A stretch of DNA of 5,182 nt, from the NCBI GenBank assembly GCA_002405515.1, contig DHLZ01000214.1, forward strand, positions 12,450-17,631. Direction: 5' to 3'. Below, in pieces: positions 1-5,182 of the stretch (positions are counted from its first letter, which is position 1; every line of letters starts with the position of its first letter). The position numbers and the translations under genes were made by a program. Below the pieces are notes generated by a model. The model was not told the DNA's origin, did not search any database, and saw only the letters and a program-made list of their open reading frames with translations. The stretch is from Planctomycetaceae bacterium UBA4655. Its GTDB lineage: Bacteria; Planctomycetota; Planctomycetia; Pirellulales; UBA1268.

Positions 1-1649
1 GACGCTGCCAGGACCGTGCGGGCATCCGGCCGGACGGCGACCGCCGTGGCGTGGCGGTGCAGCACCAACGGCTCGTCGGGCCGTGACGGATCGAGCACGA
101 TGAGCCGCGACTCGGTCCCGTACTCGATGTTGGTGGCGATCACCAGCCGGCGGCCGTCCGGATCGGCCGCGACGTCCCGCGGCCCGTGAAACCCATATGG
201 CCCCATCCGCCACGTCGTGATGCCGGACGCCGTGTCGGTGATGAAGACACCCGTGCTGCACGACAACACGGCACGGCCGCTGCGGATGGCCGTATGCGAG
301 CCGCGGTGGGAGTAACCCGGAAGACGCCACCGCCGCTGGTGTCCCGTCACCCCGTCGGTCAGCAGGTCGTCGATGAGGAAGTGATCGTCGTCCAGGAAGG
401 CAACGGTCGAGACCGAGGCAGGATGGTCCGGGATCGTCTGGACCGTCTTGCCCGTGTGTACGTCGCGGATCTCGGTCTTCCAGCCCGCCGCCATGTCGAT
501 GAAGCGGTCCTGCTTCGGCAGGAAGACCACGTGCTTGAACGAATTGACACCCACGACGACCCTGTCGATCGGCAGCCGCTCGTCCGTGGCCGCGTCCCAG
601 CCGCGGAGCAGATACTCCGCGTCGTCGTCCACGCCGTTGGGCTCCTCGATCGTCGCATACCGCCGCCGCCCATCGGGGGCGTAGGCGACGCTGGCATGGG
701 GACGGCCGTCGTCGACGTCGAAGGTGACGACGAAGTCGCCGCCGATCATGGTCATGTCCCACTCGACGACCCGATCGCCGACGGCCGCCAGGAGTCTGGT
801 TCCTCGGGGATGCCAGACGAGATCCGTGAGCGCCGCGGGGTCTTCGAGGACGCCCAGCTGCCTGCCGGAGTCGATCTCGTGGATCGCCAGCTTCATCGCC
901 GTGGGCCGCTCGTCCCGGAGACGCCAGGGGGTCGGCCAGCTTCTGCCGACGGCGATCAGACGTCCACCGGGCGTGCCGGTTGCGATTTCGCCTCGCGGGA
1001 AGGCATGGATGCATTGGCCGGTCTGTGGGTTCCAGAGCTCGTAGCGAAAGTCTCGTCGCTGCTCCTCCACGCTCGCGTAGGAAAGCAACAGCCTGTCACC
1101 CCGCAGGAACTCGGCAGAGGTGATCGCGGCATCCTCGGGAAGCGGCAGCGTGTGCCGCAGCCGCCCGTCGCCGTCATACAACAACATCCCGGCCGGCTCT
1201 CCGCGGTCGAAGCATCTCCGATCGTTGGGAATGGCGATCAGTTGTGTGTCATCGCTGATGGCCGGCCGGGGCCGGTACGATCCGGAGGTGGTCCGCCCGT
1301 CCGGCGGGTTGCCGGTGATCCGCACCCGCTCGCCGAAGTCCTCGGTGTCGCACAGCGTCACGCGGTTCCGGCCGGTGGCCAGGAGGAATCGGCCATCGCG
1401 GCTGAACTGCACGACGCTCGTCCCGTCGTTCCAGCGGTGCCGTTCCGCATTCGTCTCGAGGTCGTAGACGACGCACTCGCAGGACGTGCGGACCGCCAGC
1501 AGCCGACCGGCCGCATCGACCGCCAGCGGCATGGGCGGCCAGGTCTTGAAGGACAGCCGCCGGACATCGGGGGTGGTGTCATCCCGGGCGGCGGCGTTCC
1601 AGCCGGCCACGAGCATGGCGATCACGAACAGTGGGCCAAAAGATCGCAT
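1..1649 (-). CDS. Secreted WD40-like beta-propeller protein, 3' end beyond the window
   Basis: This frame is open from an ATG at 1649 to the left edge: 549 codons with no stop, so the C-terminus is missing. The N-terminus (MRSFGPLFVIAMLVAGWNAAARDD) has a basic start, a hydrophobic core and an Ala-Ala-Ala cleavage region near residue 21, so export is likely. The rest consists of degenerate propeller blades: hydrophobic strand, DGR or PRG turn, then a strand ending in a WD-like motif and a TG turn. Examples are VYDLETN (about 61), FSRDGRFLLATG (82), ELWNPQTGQ (204), WHPRGTRLLAAVGDRVVEWDM (279), GWDAATDE (350), IRDVHTGKTVQTI (394) and ADPDGRRLVIATN (495). More than seven blade-like units suggest two propellers. 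Third positions are almost all G or C, which fixes the coding strand. No catalytic residues are recognised; a binding or scaffold role outside the cytoplasm is inferred. No good Shine-Dalgarno precedes the ATG. A start at Met12 would destroy the signal peptide. Confidence 0.85.
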   Translation of the reverse strand, partial: MRSFGPLFVIAMLVAGWNAAARDDTTPDVRRLSFKTWPPMPLAVDAAGRLLAVRTSCECVVYDLETNAERHRWNDGTSVVQFSRDGRFLLATGRNRVTLCDTEDFGERVRITGNPPDGRTTSGSYRPRPAISDDTQLIAIPNDRRCFDRGEPAGMLLYDGDGRLRHTLPLPEDAAITSAEFLRGDRLLLSYASVEEQRRDFRYELWNPQTGQCIHAFPRGEIATGTPGGRLIAVGRSWPTPWRLRDERPTAMKLAIHEIDSGRQLGVLEDPAALTDLVWHPRGTRLLAAVGDRVVEWDMTMIGGDFVVTFDVDDGRPHASVAYAPDGRRRYATIEEPNGVDDDAEYLLRGWDAATDERLPIDRVVVGVNSFKHVVFLPKQDRFIDMAAGWKTEIRDVHTGKTVQTIPDHPASVSTVAFLDDDHFLIDDLLTDGVTGHQRRWRLPGYSHRGSHTAIRSGRAVLSCSTGVFITDTASGITTWRMGPYGFHGPRDVAADPDGRRLVIATNIEYGTESRLIVLDPSRPDEPLVLHRHATAVAVRPDARTVLAA

Positions 1650-1656
1650 GCCTGAG

Positions 1657-1686
1657 ACTGTAGCCCGGTCGATCCGCGGTTCGCAA
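1657..1686 (-). promoter_or_regulatory. Possible sigma70-like promoter of the left propeller gene
   Basis: On the minus strand TTGCGA (1686-1681) and TACAGT (1662-1657) are 18 bp apart, each matching the -35/-10 consensus at 4 of 6 bases. The -10 box ends 7 nt before the ATG at 1649, which implies a leaderless or nearly leaderless message. That fits the lack of a ribosome binding site. A match this weak can occur by chance. Confidence 0.25.
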
Positions 1687-1725
1687 GCGATGCAGGCCGG
1701 CCAGGCTGCCGGTCGTCGGCGCCCG

Positions 1726-2073
1726 TCAAGGGTGTGGCGTGATGGCGAGTACCGTGATCTGGCCCGCTTCAGGGCCGTAGCACCAGAAGACACGATAGGC
1801 GCCCGGGGTGCGATTTTGGACGTAGGGCTCGAAGACCTTCTCCTGCGGATTGAAGGGATGCGGGAGCGAGTGGTACTCGTGCGAATGCAGGCCGGGATGA
1901 CGGGGATTCTCGGTAAGCAGTGACACGCATTTGTGCAGCTGCTTGAACAGGCCGTCATCCCGCGAAGTCTTAACGCGAGCCTTTTGCCGCCGCACGCCCA
2001 GTGCAGTTTCGGCCGTCGCCTTGAGGCGGGCATATTCCGCGGACGCGGCCTCGGTCCAGCGAAGGACGAACAC
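1726..2073 (-). CDS. RelE/ParE-superfamily toxin of a type II toxin-antitoxin pair
   Basis: The 115-aa product reads as a RelE/ParE-fold toxin. It has an N-terminal strand and helix (FVLRWTEAASAEYARLKA, 2-19), a middle block NPRHPGLHSHEYHSL (56-70) like the NPRHPGL-x-(T/S)-H-(K/E)-Y motif of this superfamily, and a C-terminal sheet PGAYRVFWCYGP...ITVLAITPHP (90-115) with the conserved YR and terminal His-Pro. RelE-like members usually cleave mRNA on the ribosome and ParE members poison gyrase; the sequence does not say which applies. At 115 aa it is a little longer than typical RelE, the extra length lying in a basic stretch at 25-40. The start is GTG at 2073, with AGGA (2084-2081) 7 nt upstream inside the last antitoxin codons. 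An in-frame TGA one codon before the GTG rules out a longer protein. The gene sits 3 nt downstream of the antitoxin, so translation is probably coupled. Confidence 0.82.
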   Translation of the reverse strand: MFVLRWTEAASAEYARLKATAETALGVRRQKARVKTSRDDGLFKQLHKCVSLLTENPRHPGLHSHEYHSLPHPFNPQEKVFEPYVQNRTPGAYRVFWCYGPEAGQITVLAITPHP

Positions 2074-2076
2074 GCG

Positions 2077-2346
2077 TCAGTCCTGGAGCTGGTCGGCAAC
2101 CGCGGCGTCGGCCGCCAGGTCGGGACCCACGGACGTGAACTTCCCCGCGCGGGCGTCGGCGAGGCCGCGACTGACGGCCGCTGAAGCCGCCCGATTCTCG
2201 TGGAGCCACATCTCGCGCTCGGGCACGACTCGTGCCAGCGTGATTCGCACCTCGGTGTCGTCGATCTCCTCGACGATCACCGTGCGATTGGCAAACCGCT
2301 CCCCGAGGGTGAGCCGGCCTTTATTGTCGGTGGTTTTCGTGGTCAT
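2077..2346 (-). CDS. Antitoxin-like partner of the RelE/ParE-type toxin, AbrB-like N-terminus
   Basis: The 89-aa acidic protein begins at ATG 2346 and ends in TGA just before the toxin gene. Residues 8-37 (NKGRLTLGERF...VIVEEIDDTEVRITL) resemble the swapped-hairpin DNA-binding strands of AbrB/MazE-type antitoxins: K-G-R-L-T-L, then a short acidic turn and a valine/isoleucine strand. The C-terminal half (WLHENRAASAAVSRGLADARAGKF, 47-70, then an acidic tail ending DQLQD) looks like the helical, flexible toxin-wrapping tail of RelB/Phd-like antitoxins. By family logic it would bind and neutralise the toxin and repress its own promoter through the N-terminal domain. Size, order (antitoxin first), the 3-nt gap and shared frame with the toxin support the pairing. 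The family assignment of the N-terminus is by eye and less secure than the role. No strong Shine-Dalgarno is visible; GGGTG lies close to the ATG. Confidence 0.75.
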   Translation of the reverse strand: MTTKTTDNKGRLTLGERFANRTVIVEEIDDTEVRITLARVVPEREMWLHENRAASAAVSRGLADARAGKFTSVGPDLAADAAVADQLQD

Positions 2347-2367
2347 GGCACCCGGAGTTGCGCCTCA

Positions 2368-2392
2368 AGTGGGCAAGTGGGAAATGCCCACT
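2368..2392. promoter_or_regulatory. Inverted repeat upstream of the antitoxin, candidate operator
   Basis: AGTGGGCA (2368-2375) and TGCCCACT (2385-2392) are perfect inverted arms of 8 bp around a 9-nt spacer. The spacer begins with a further AGTGGG (2376-2381), so AAGTGGG occurs as a direct repeat at 2367-2373 and 2375-2381. The block ends 21 bp before the antitoxin ATG, where a dimeric antitoxin would be expected to bind to autoregulate the operon. There is no T-tract, so a terminator is less likely. The role is inferred from position and symmetry. Confidence 0.45.
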
Positions 2393-2940
2393 CTTCTTCG
2401 GCCTTTTCCAGGGGAAAATCCAGGATGCCAATGAAATTTTGGTCGATGGCACTTCCTCAAGCATTTCGCGGTCGCGGATCGACTCGTCGACCGCTGGACC
2501 GTGGCTCCATGGAGGTCGTTGCCGCAGCGGCCCTGCACGGTGAAGAGGCTGGTGGTTTTCCCGACGAGGTCTTGCGGCAACTCGGCGATGAACGGCACGG
2601 AGGGAGGCGGGACGACTGCACGCGGGGGAGATGTCCGCCACCAGCGGCAAGTGGCCCGGATTGTCGGTGTGCGCCGGCCGTCAGCTTGCCAAACGTCGCA
2701 AACAGGATTGCAGCAAGGCGTGATCTTGGAATGCGTGATGCTCGCCAGTCCCGCCAAACCCTGGCACCCGCAACAATCCACGCCTGATCGAACAGCATGC
2801 CCTTGGAGTCAATGTCGTTCGAGGCCATGTTCATGATCGCCCTCCCTGCGGCGGCCGCTCGCCACCACGTGCCTTTCGGCATTCGCTCCCGAGATCATTT
2901 TCCGCAGCCGATCAATGTCGGCCGTCGCGGCAGGGAGCGG
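2374..2940 (-). pseudogene. Probable decayed gene: coding-like segments in shifting minus-strand frames
   Basis: No intact gene explains this stretch, but short pieces have the codon bias of the neighbouring genes. From right to left they are: (1) about 2940-2809, AATADIDRLRKMISGANAE..., ending at a stop; (2) a piece starting at ATG 2834 with GGAGG 6 nt upstream (2845-2841), reading MNMASNDIDSKGMLFDQAW, whose bias fades after about 25 codons; (3) 2619-2494, VPFIAELPQDLVGKTTSLF and onward, where 24 of the 26 codons in 2589-2512 end in G or C against 15 of 26 on the opposite strand; (4) from 2494 in another frame, AVDESIRDREMLEEVP. The switch from (3) to (4) fits a one-base frameshift near 2494. 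I do not recognise the family. An alternative is a genuine small protein from ATG 2834 (125 aa to 2457), but its C-terminal half is low-complexity Ser/Pro/Arg sequence typical of out-of-frame reading. Confidence 0.3.
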
Positions 2941-3278
2941 CGGATCATCCTGACAGGGCGTGAGGGCTCGAGTCCCAGCTCCGGCGTCGCTGAAAAACAA
3001 CGGGTTTGCAATCCAACGCGTGTCCGCGCTGTCATCACCGCTGCTGGGGCTGCTCCTGCTCTGCTTTTTCTGGGCAGCTTGCATCCTGATAGAGAGGCAG
3101 GTGGCGGTCGTAAACCTCGGGAATCATGGTCGCCAACGCCGCGGACTGGAGGCACCCGCCGCCCGCCACGCGGCTTTTGAAGGATGGCCCGGCCAACGCG
3201 ACGATGGACGCGATGGAATAATGGCGGGTCAGGGTTCCGAAGGGACTGCGGCAACACAGTGTTCTGGGAGCGAACCGT
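2941..3278. other. Intergenic stretch with no supported gene
   Basis: I find no reliable coding region here. A plus-strand open frame from GTG 2960 contains a hydrophobic run (SPLLGLLLLCFFWAACILI), but it runs out of frame into the following WD40 gene and loses codon bias after about 35 codons. GGGCTCGAGTCCC (2964-2976) looks like a tRNA T-arm, but no complete tRNA can be folded around it. AATAAT at 3217-3222, 56 bp before the next gene, resembles a -10 box but lacks a matching -35. GGGAG (3266-3270) is the ribosome binding site of the next gene. Confidence 0.5.
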
Positions 3279-4991
3279 ATGCTCCGGCGATCATTCATCC
3301 CCCTGGCCATCGTCGCGGCTTGCTTCCTCGCCCCGAGGGTTGGAATGGCCTGGTTGTTGCAGCCCGACTTCATCGGGTCCGTCCCCGCCGAGCTCCAGTT
3401 CAGCTGCGGTCGGTCGGGCAACAGTCGGGAATCGAAGCTGGCTGACACCCTGTCAAACGGCCAACCAGCCGAGCGGCTGGCCGCGGCTCGACAGCTCTGG
3501 GAAGGTCACAGCCGCTCTCACGCCCGCGACGTCACGAAGCTCGTCGAGGCCCTTCCCGCAGGAGTCGACGGCGTCCAGGCACTGAAGCGACGGGTTGATG
3601 GCGACCTCCAGCCCGAAGCGATCGTCCGCGAGCTCCGCGAGGGCGATTACCGGTGGGGAGCGTGGCTCGCCTGCCTCCGGCCGTCGAAGGAAGCCGTCCC
3701 GGATTTGCTGGCGGGTCTCGAGGGGAAGCCGGACTATCACGCCGAGACGCTCCTGGCGCTCGGCGCGTCCCGCGACCCACGGGCGATCGAACCGCTCCTC
3801 GGAATACTCAAGAGCGGCGAGGGCCGAGACGTCGGCGACGCTGCCCACGCCCTCGGCAACTTTGCCTCGCCGACGGTCGAGGCAGAACTCCTCGCGATCG
3901 TATTTGAAGACTCCGGCTGGGCCAGACTGCGGGCGTGTGGGGCCCTCGCCCGCGTTGGCACGAAGAAGTCACTGCCGGCCCTCGAAGCCATTGCCAACTC
4001 GACAGACTACACCGGAGCACTCGACATCAGCGGTGTCGCGATGCGGGCCGTCGTCGCCATCGAGCGGCGGGAGTTGCCGGCCGTGCCCGCCGTGCCAACG
4101 CAGACCCGTCCGCGGGCCACCCTTTCGGGCCACGAGGGACACGTCTGGGAGTTCGCTTTCAGCCCCGACGGCACCCTTCTGGCGTCCGCGAGCAATGATC
4201 GGACGGTCCGGGTGTGGGACGTGAAGTCAGGGAAGCTCGCCGCCGCGTTCCGCGGTCATTCGAGGCAGATGAAGAATGTTGCTTTCGTCAACAACGGGAC
4301 CGTGGCCGCAGGCGGGTGGGGCGGCGACGACGCGGTGAGGCTGTGGGACACGAAGACCGGCGAAGTCGTTTCCGTCCTGACTGTCGGGTGCAGAGGCCTC
4401 GGCTCCCTCGCCGTCTCCCGCGATGGGACGCTCGTCGCCGCGTCATGGCTCAACGAGAAAGGCTCTGCGGCAGGGGTGGTGAGGCTGTTCGACAGGTCAT
4501 CGGCGAAGCACGTGGCCGATCTCGCCGGGACGACGGGGGTGCTCGCGTTCCGCCCGGACGGCAAGATGGTGGCGACGAGCGACGGGGCAGACGTTCAGCT
4601 CTGGGACGTGGCCGGTTGGACCCGGACGGCGGCGCTCAAGGGGCACACGGAAGCGGTCTTCGCAGCATCATTCTCCCCGGACGGCCACACACTGGCCACC
4701 GGCGGAGACTGGACGACACGGGTGTGGGACACGGCGACCGGCAAAGCGAAGTTCGCCGTTCGCGGCACGTCGCGGGTGCGATCCGTCGCATTCAGCCCCG
4801 ACGGCCGGCTCGTGGCCGTCGGCGAGTCGGAAGATCCGGTTCGCGTATTGGATGGGGCGTCCGGCCGCGTGACGATGGAGTACGCGGGCAGAGGGTGGGT
4901 GGCGTTCAGCCCTGACGGGAAAGTGCTGGCGACCGGGGCCAAAGGGTCGGACGACATCCTGCTGTGGGACGCAGCGGCGGATGAGCGGTGA
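3279..4991 (+). CDS. Exported HEAT-repeat / seven-bladed WD40 protein
   Basis: This complete 570-aa protein starts at ATG 3279, with GGGAG (3266-3270) 8 nt upstream. The N-terminus has RR, a hydrophobic core and a possible signal peptidase I site after Ala24 (VGMA). VAAC (12-15) also fits a lipobox, so a lipoprotein is possible, though the hydrophobic residues after Cys15 argue against it. Residues about 139-262 form HEAT-like helical repeats (VPDLLAGLEG, LALGASRDPRAIEPLLGIL, AAHALGNFASP, ACGALARVGTKKSLPALEAIA). A Pro-rich linker (about 263-280) leads to seven WD40 blades (281-570), whose strand-d dipeptides are WD 313, WD 356, FD 404, WD 442, WD 483, LD 524 and WD 563. GH turns (284, 326, 455) and SPDG turns recur. 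Seven blades close a full propeller right at the C-terminus. Both domains bind proteins and no catalytic motif is visible, so an extracytoplasmic scaffold is inferred. The partner is unknown. It stands alone on the plus strand. Confidence 0.93.
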   Translation: MLRRSFIPLAIVAACFLAPRVGMAWLLQPDFIGSVPAELQFSCGRSGNSRESKLADTLSNGQPAERLAAARQLWEGHSRSHARDVTKLVEALPAGVDGVQALKRRVDGDLQPEAIVRELREGDYRWGAWLACLRPSKEAVPDLLAGLEGKPDYHAETLLALGASRDPRAIEPLLGILKSGEGRDVGDAAHALGNFASPTVEAELLAIVFEDSGWARLRACGALARVGTKKSLPALEAIANSTDYTGALDISGVAMRAVVAIERRELPAVPAVPTQTRPRATLSGHEGHVWEFAFSPDGTLLASASNDRTVRVWDVKSGKLAAAFRGHSRQMKNVAFVNNGTVAAGGWGGDDAVRLWDTKTGEVVSVLTVGCRGLGSLAVSRDGTLVAASWLNEKGSAAGVVRLFDRSSAKHVADLAGTTGVLAFRPDGKMVATSDGADVQLWDVAGWTRTAALKGHTEAVFAASFSPDGHTLATGGDWTTRVWDTATGKAKFAVRGTSRVRSVAFSPDGRLVAVGESEDPVRVLDGASGRVTMEYAGRGWVAFSPDGKVLATGAKGSDDILLWDAAADER

Positions 4992-5082
4992 GCGGCGAGC
5001 CGCCCCATCAGGAGCACGTACTACCCCGAGCACGATGTTGTTCACGGTGGTTTTCGGCTGACTGAGCGCCACCACGGTCCCA

Positions 5083-5182
5083 CGGAAGCCCGAGGCGCGA
5101 GTTTCCCTGCAGGCGTTTGCTGAAAATGCCCGGAAGCCCGAGGCGCGAGAATCCCTGCAGGAGTAAGCCGACAATGCCGGGA
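5083..5182. repeat. Tandem array of 48-bp units, continuing past the right edge
   Basis: Two head-to-tail units of exactly 48 bp lie at 5083-5130 and 5131-5178 and match at 41 of 48 positions. The last 4 bases (GGGA) match the start of a third unit at 3 of 4. Each unit opens with CGGAAGCCCGAGGCGCGAG (identical in both), has the palindrome CCTGCAGG near the middle and ends in AATGCC. Differences cluster between these blocks. The array lies 91 bp after the stop of the WD40 gene. Because 48 is divisible by 3, all frames stay in register, and the minus strand is open through both units, so a repeat-encoding gene ending here cannot be fully excluded. An intergenic repeat is more likely. Confidence 0.8.

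Noticed and set aside
186..1655. Long plus-strand open frame (489 codons)
   Set aside because: It is the same-register mirror of the minus-strand propeller gene. It has no domain, no signal and the biased composition expected of a shadow frame.
1697..1712. Hairpin CCGGC-CAGGCT-GCCGG after the toxin, considered as a terminator
   Set aside because: The stem is only 5 bp and no T-run follows in the direction of transcription.
2200..2787. Plus-strand open frame of 195 codons
   Set aside because: It mirrors the antitoxin gene and then the decayed minus-strand segments. Its third positions are less G/C-rich than the opposite strand where the two can be compared.
2905..2995. Possible tRNA gene around the T-arm-like block
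   Set aside because: The T-stem has only three pairs, and no matching 5' acceptor strand, D-arm or anticodon arm is found upstream.
3217..3222. AATAAT as a -10 box for the WD40 gene
   Set aside because: No acceptable -35 box lies 16-18 bp upstream.
3195..3245. Minus-strand string TLTRHYSIASI, reminiscent of the LMRHxSIxTT motif of tyrosine recombinases
   Set aside because: The match is short, lacks the following catalytic Tyr context, and no other integrase motif lies in any minus frame nearby.
2960..3445. Plus-strand frame with a hydrophobic segment, considered as a small membrane protein
   Set aside because: It overlaps the WD40 gene out of frame by over 160 bp. Its codon bias disappears after the hydrophobic run, and the run can arise from CTG-rich DNA.
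4992..5003. Stem GCGGC/GCCGC directly after the WD40 stop codon, considered as a terminator
   Set aside because: The loop is only 2 nt (or 4 bp of stem with 4 nt of loop), and no T-tract follows.
5083..5182. Repeat array considered as CRISPR
   Set aside because: Units are directly adjacent and alike over their full 48 bp, with no unique spacers of regular length. No cas gene is present.

Overview
The window is GC-rich DNA that looks like a Planctomycete chromosome (inferred, not proven). The reasons are the strong G/C bias at third codon positions, two exported beta-propeller proteins (one a HEAT-WD40 fusion) in 5 kb, wide gene spacing, and tandem units with the core GGAAGCCCGAGGCGCGAG, a type of repeat I associate with Planctomycete intergenic DNA.

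Layout. Positions 1-1649 (minus) hold the N-terminal 549 codons of a secreted WD40-like propeller protein that runs off the left edge. Positions 1726-2346 (minus) hold a compact two-gene module: an 89-aa antitoxin-like protein followed, after a 3-nt gap, by a 115-aa RelE/ParE-type toxin. A perfect 8-bp inverted repeat with an extra direct half-site lies 21 bp upstream of the antitoxin start and is a candidate autoregulatory operator. Positions 2347-3278 have no intact convincing gene. The left part carries short minus-strand coding-like segments in shifting frames and is best read as a decayed gene. The right part shows nothing firm. Positions 3279-4991 (plus) encode a complete 570-aa exported protein with HEAT-like repeats followed by a seven-bladed WD40 propeller. 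The right edge (5083-5182) begins a tandem array of 48-bp units.

How the genes relate. Antitoxin, toxin and the left propeller gene share the minus strand, but the 76-bp gap and a possible separate promoter argue that the propeller gene has its own transcription unit. The toxin and antitoxin should work as a pair: the antitoxin would neutralise the toxin and repress the operon. The two propeller proteins probably act outside the cytoplasmic membrane as binding scaffolds; nothing shows they work together or with the toxin-antitoxin pair. The module beside decayed coding sequence suggests an accessory spot. I see no clear new multi-gene system; the less common points are the AbrB-like/RelE-like pairing, its operator candidate, and the 48-bp array.
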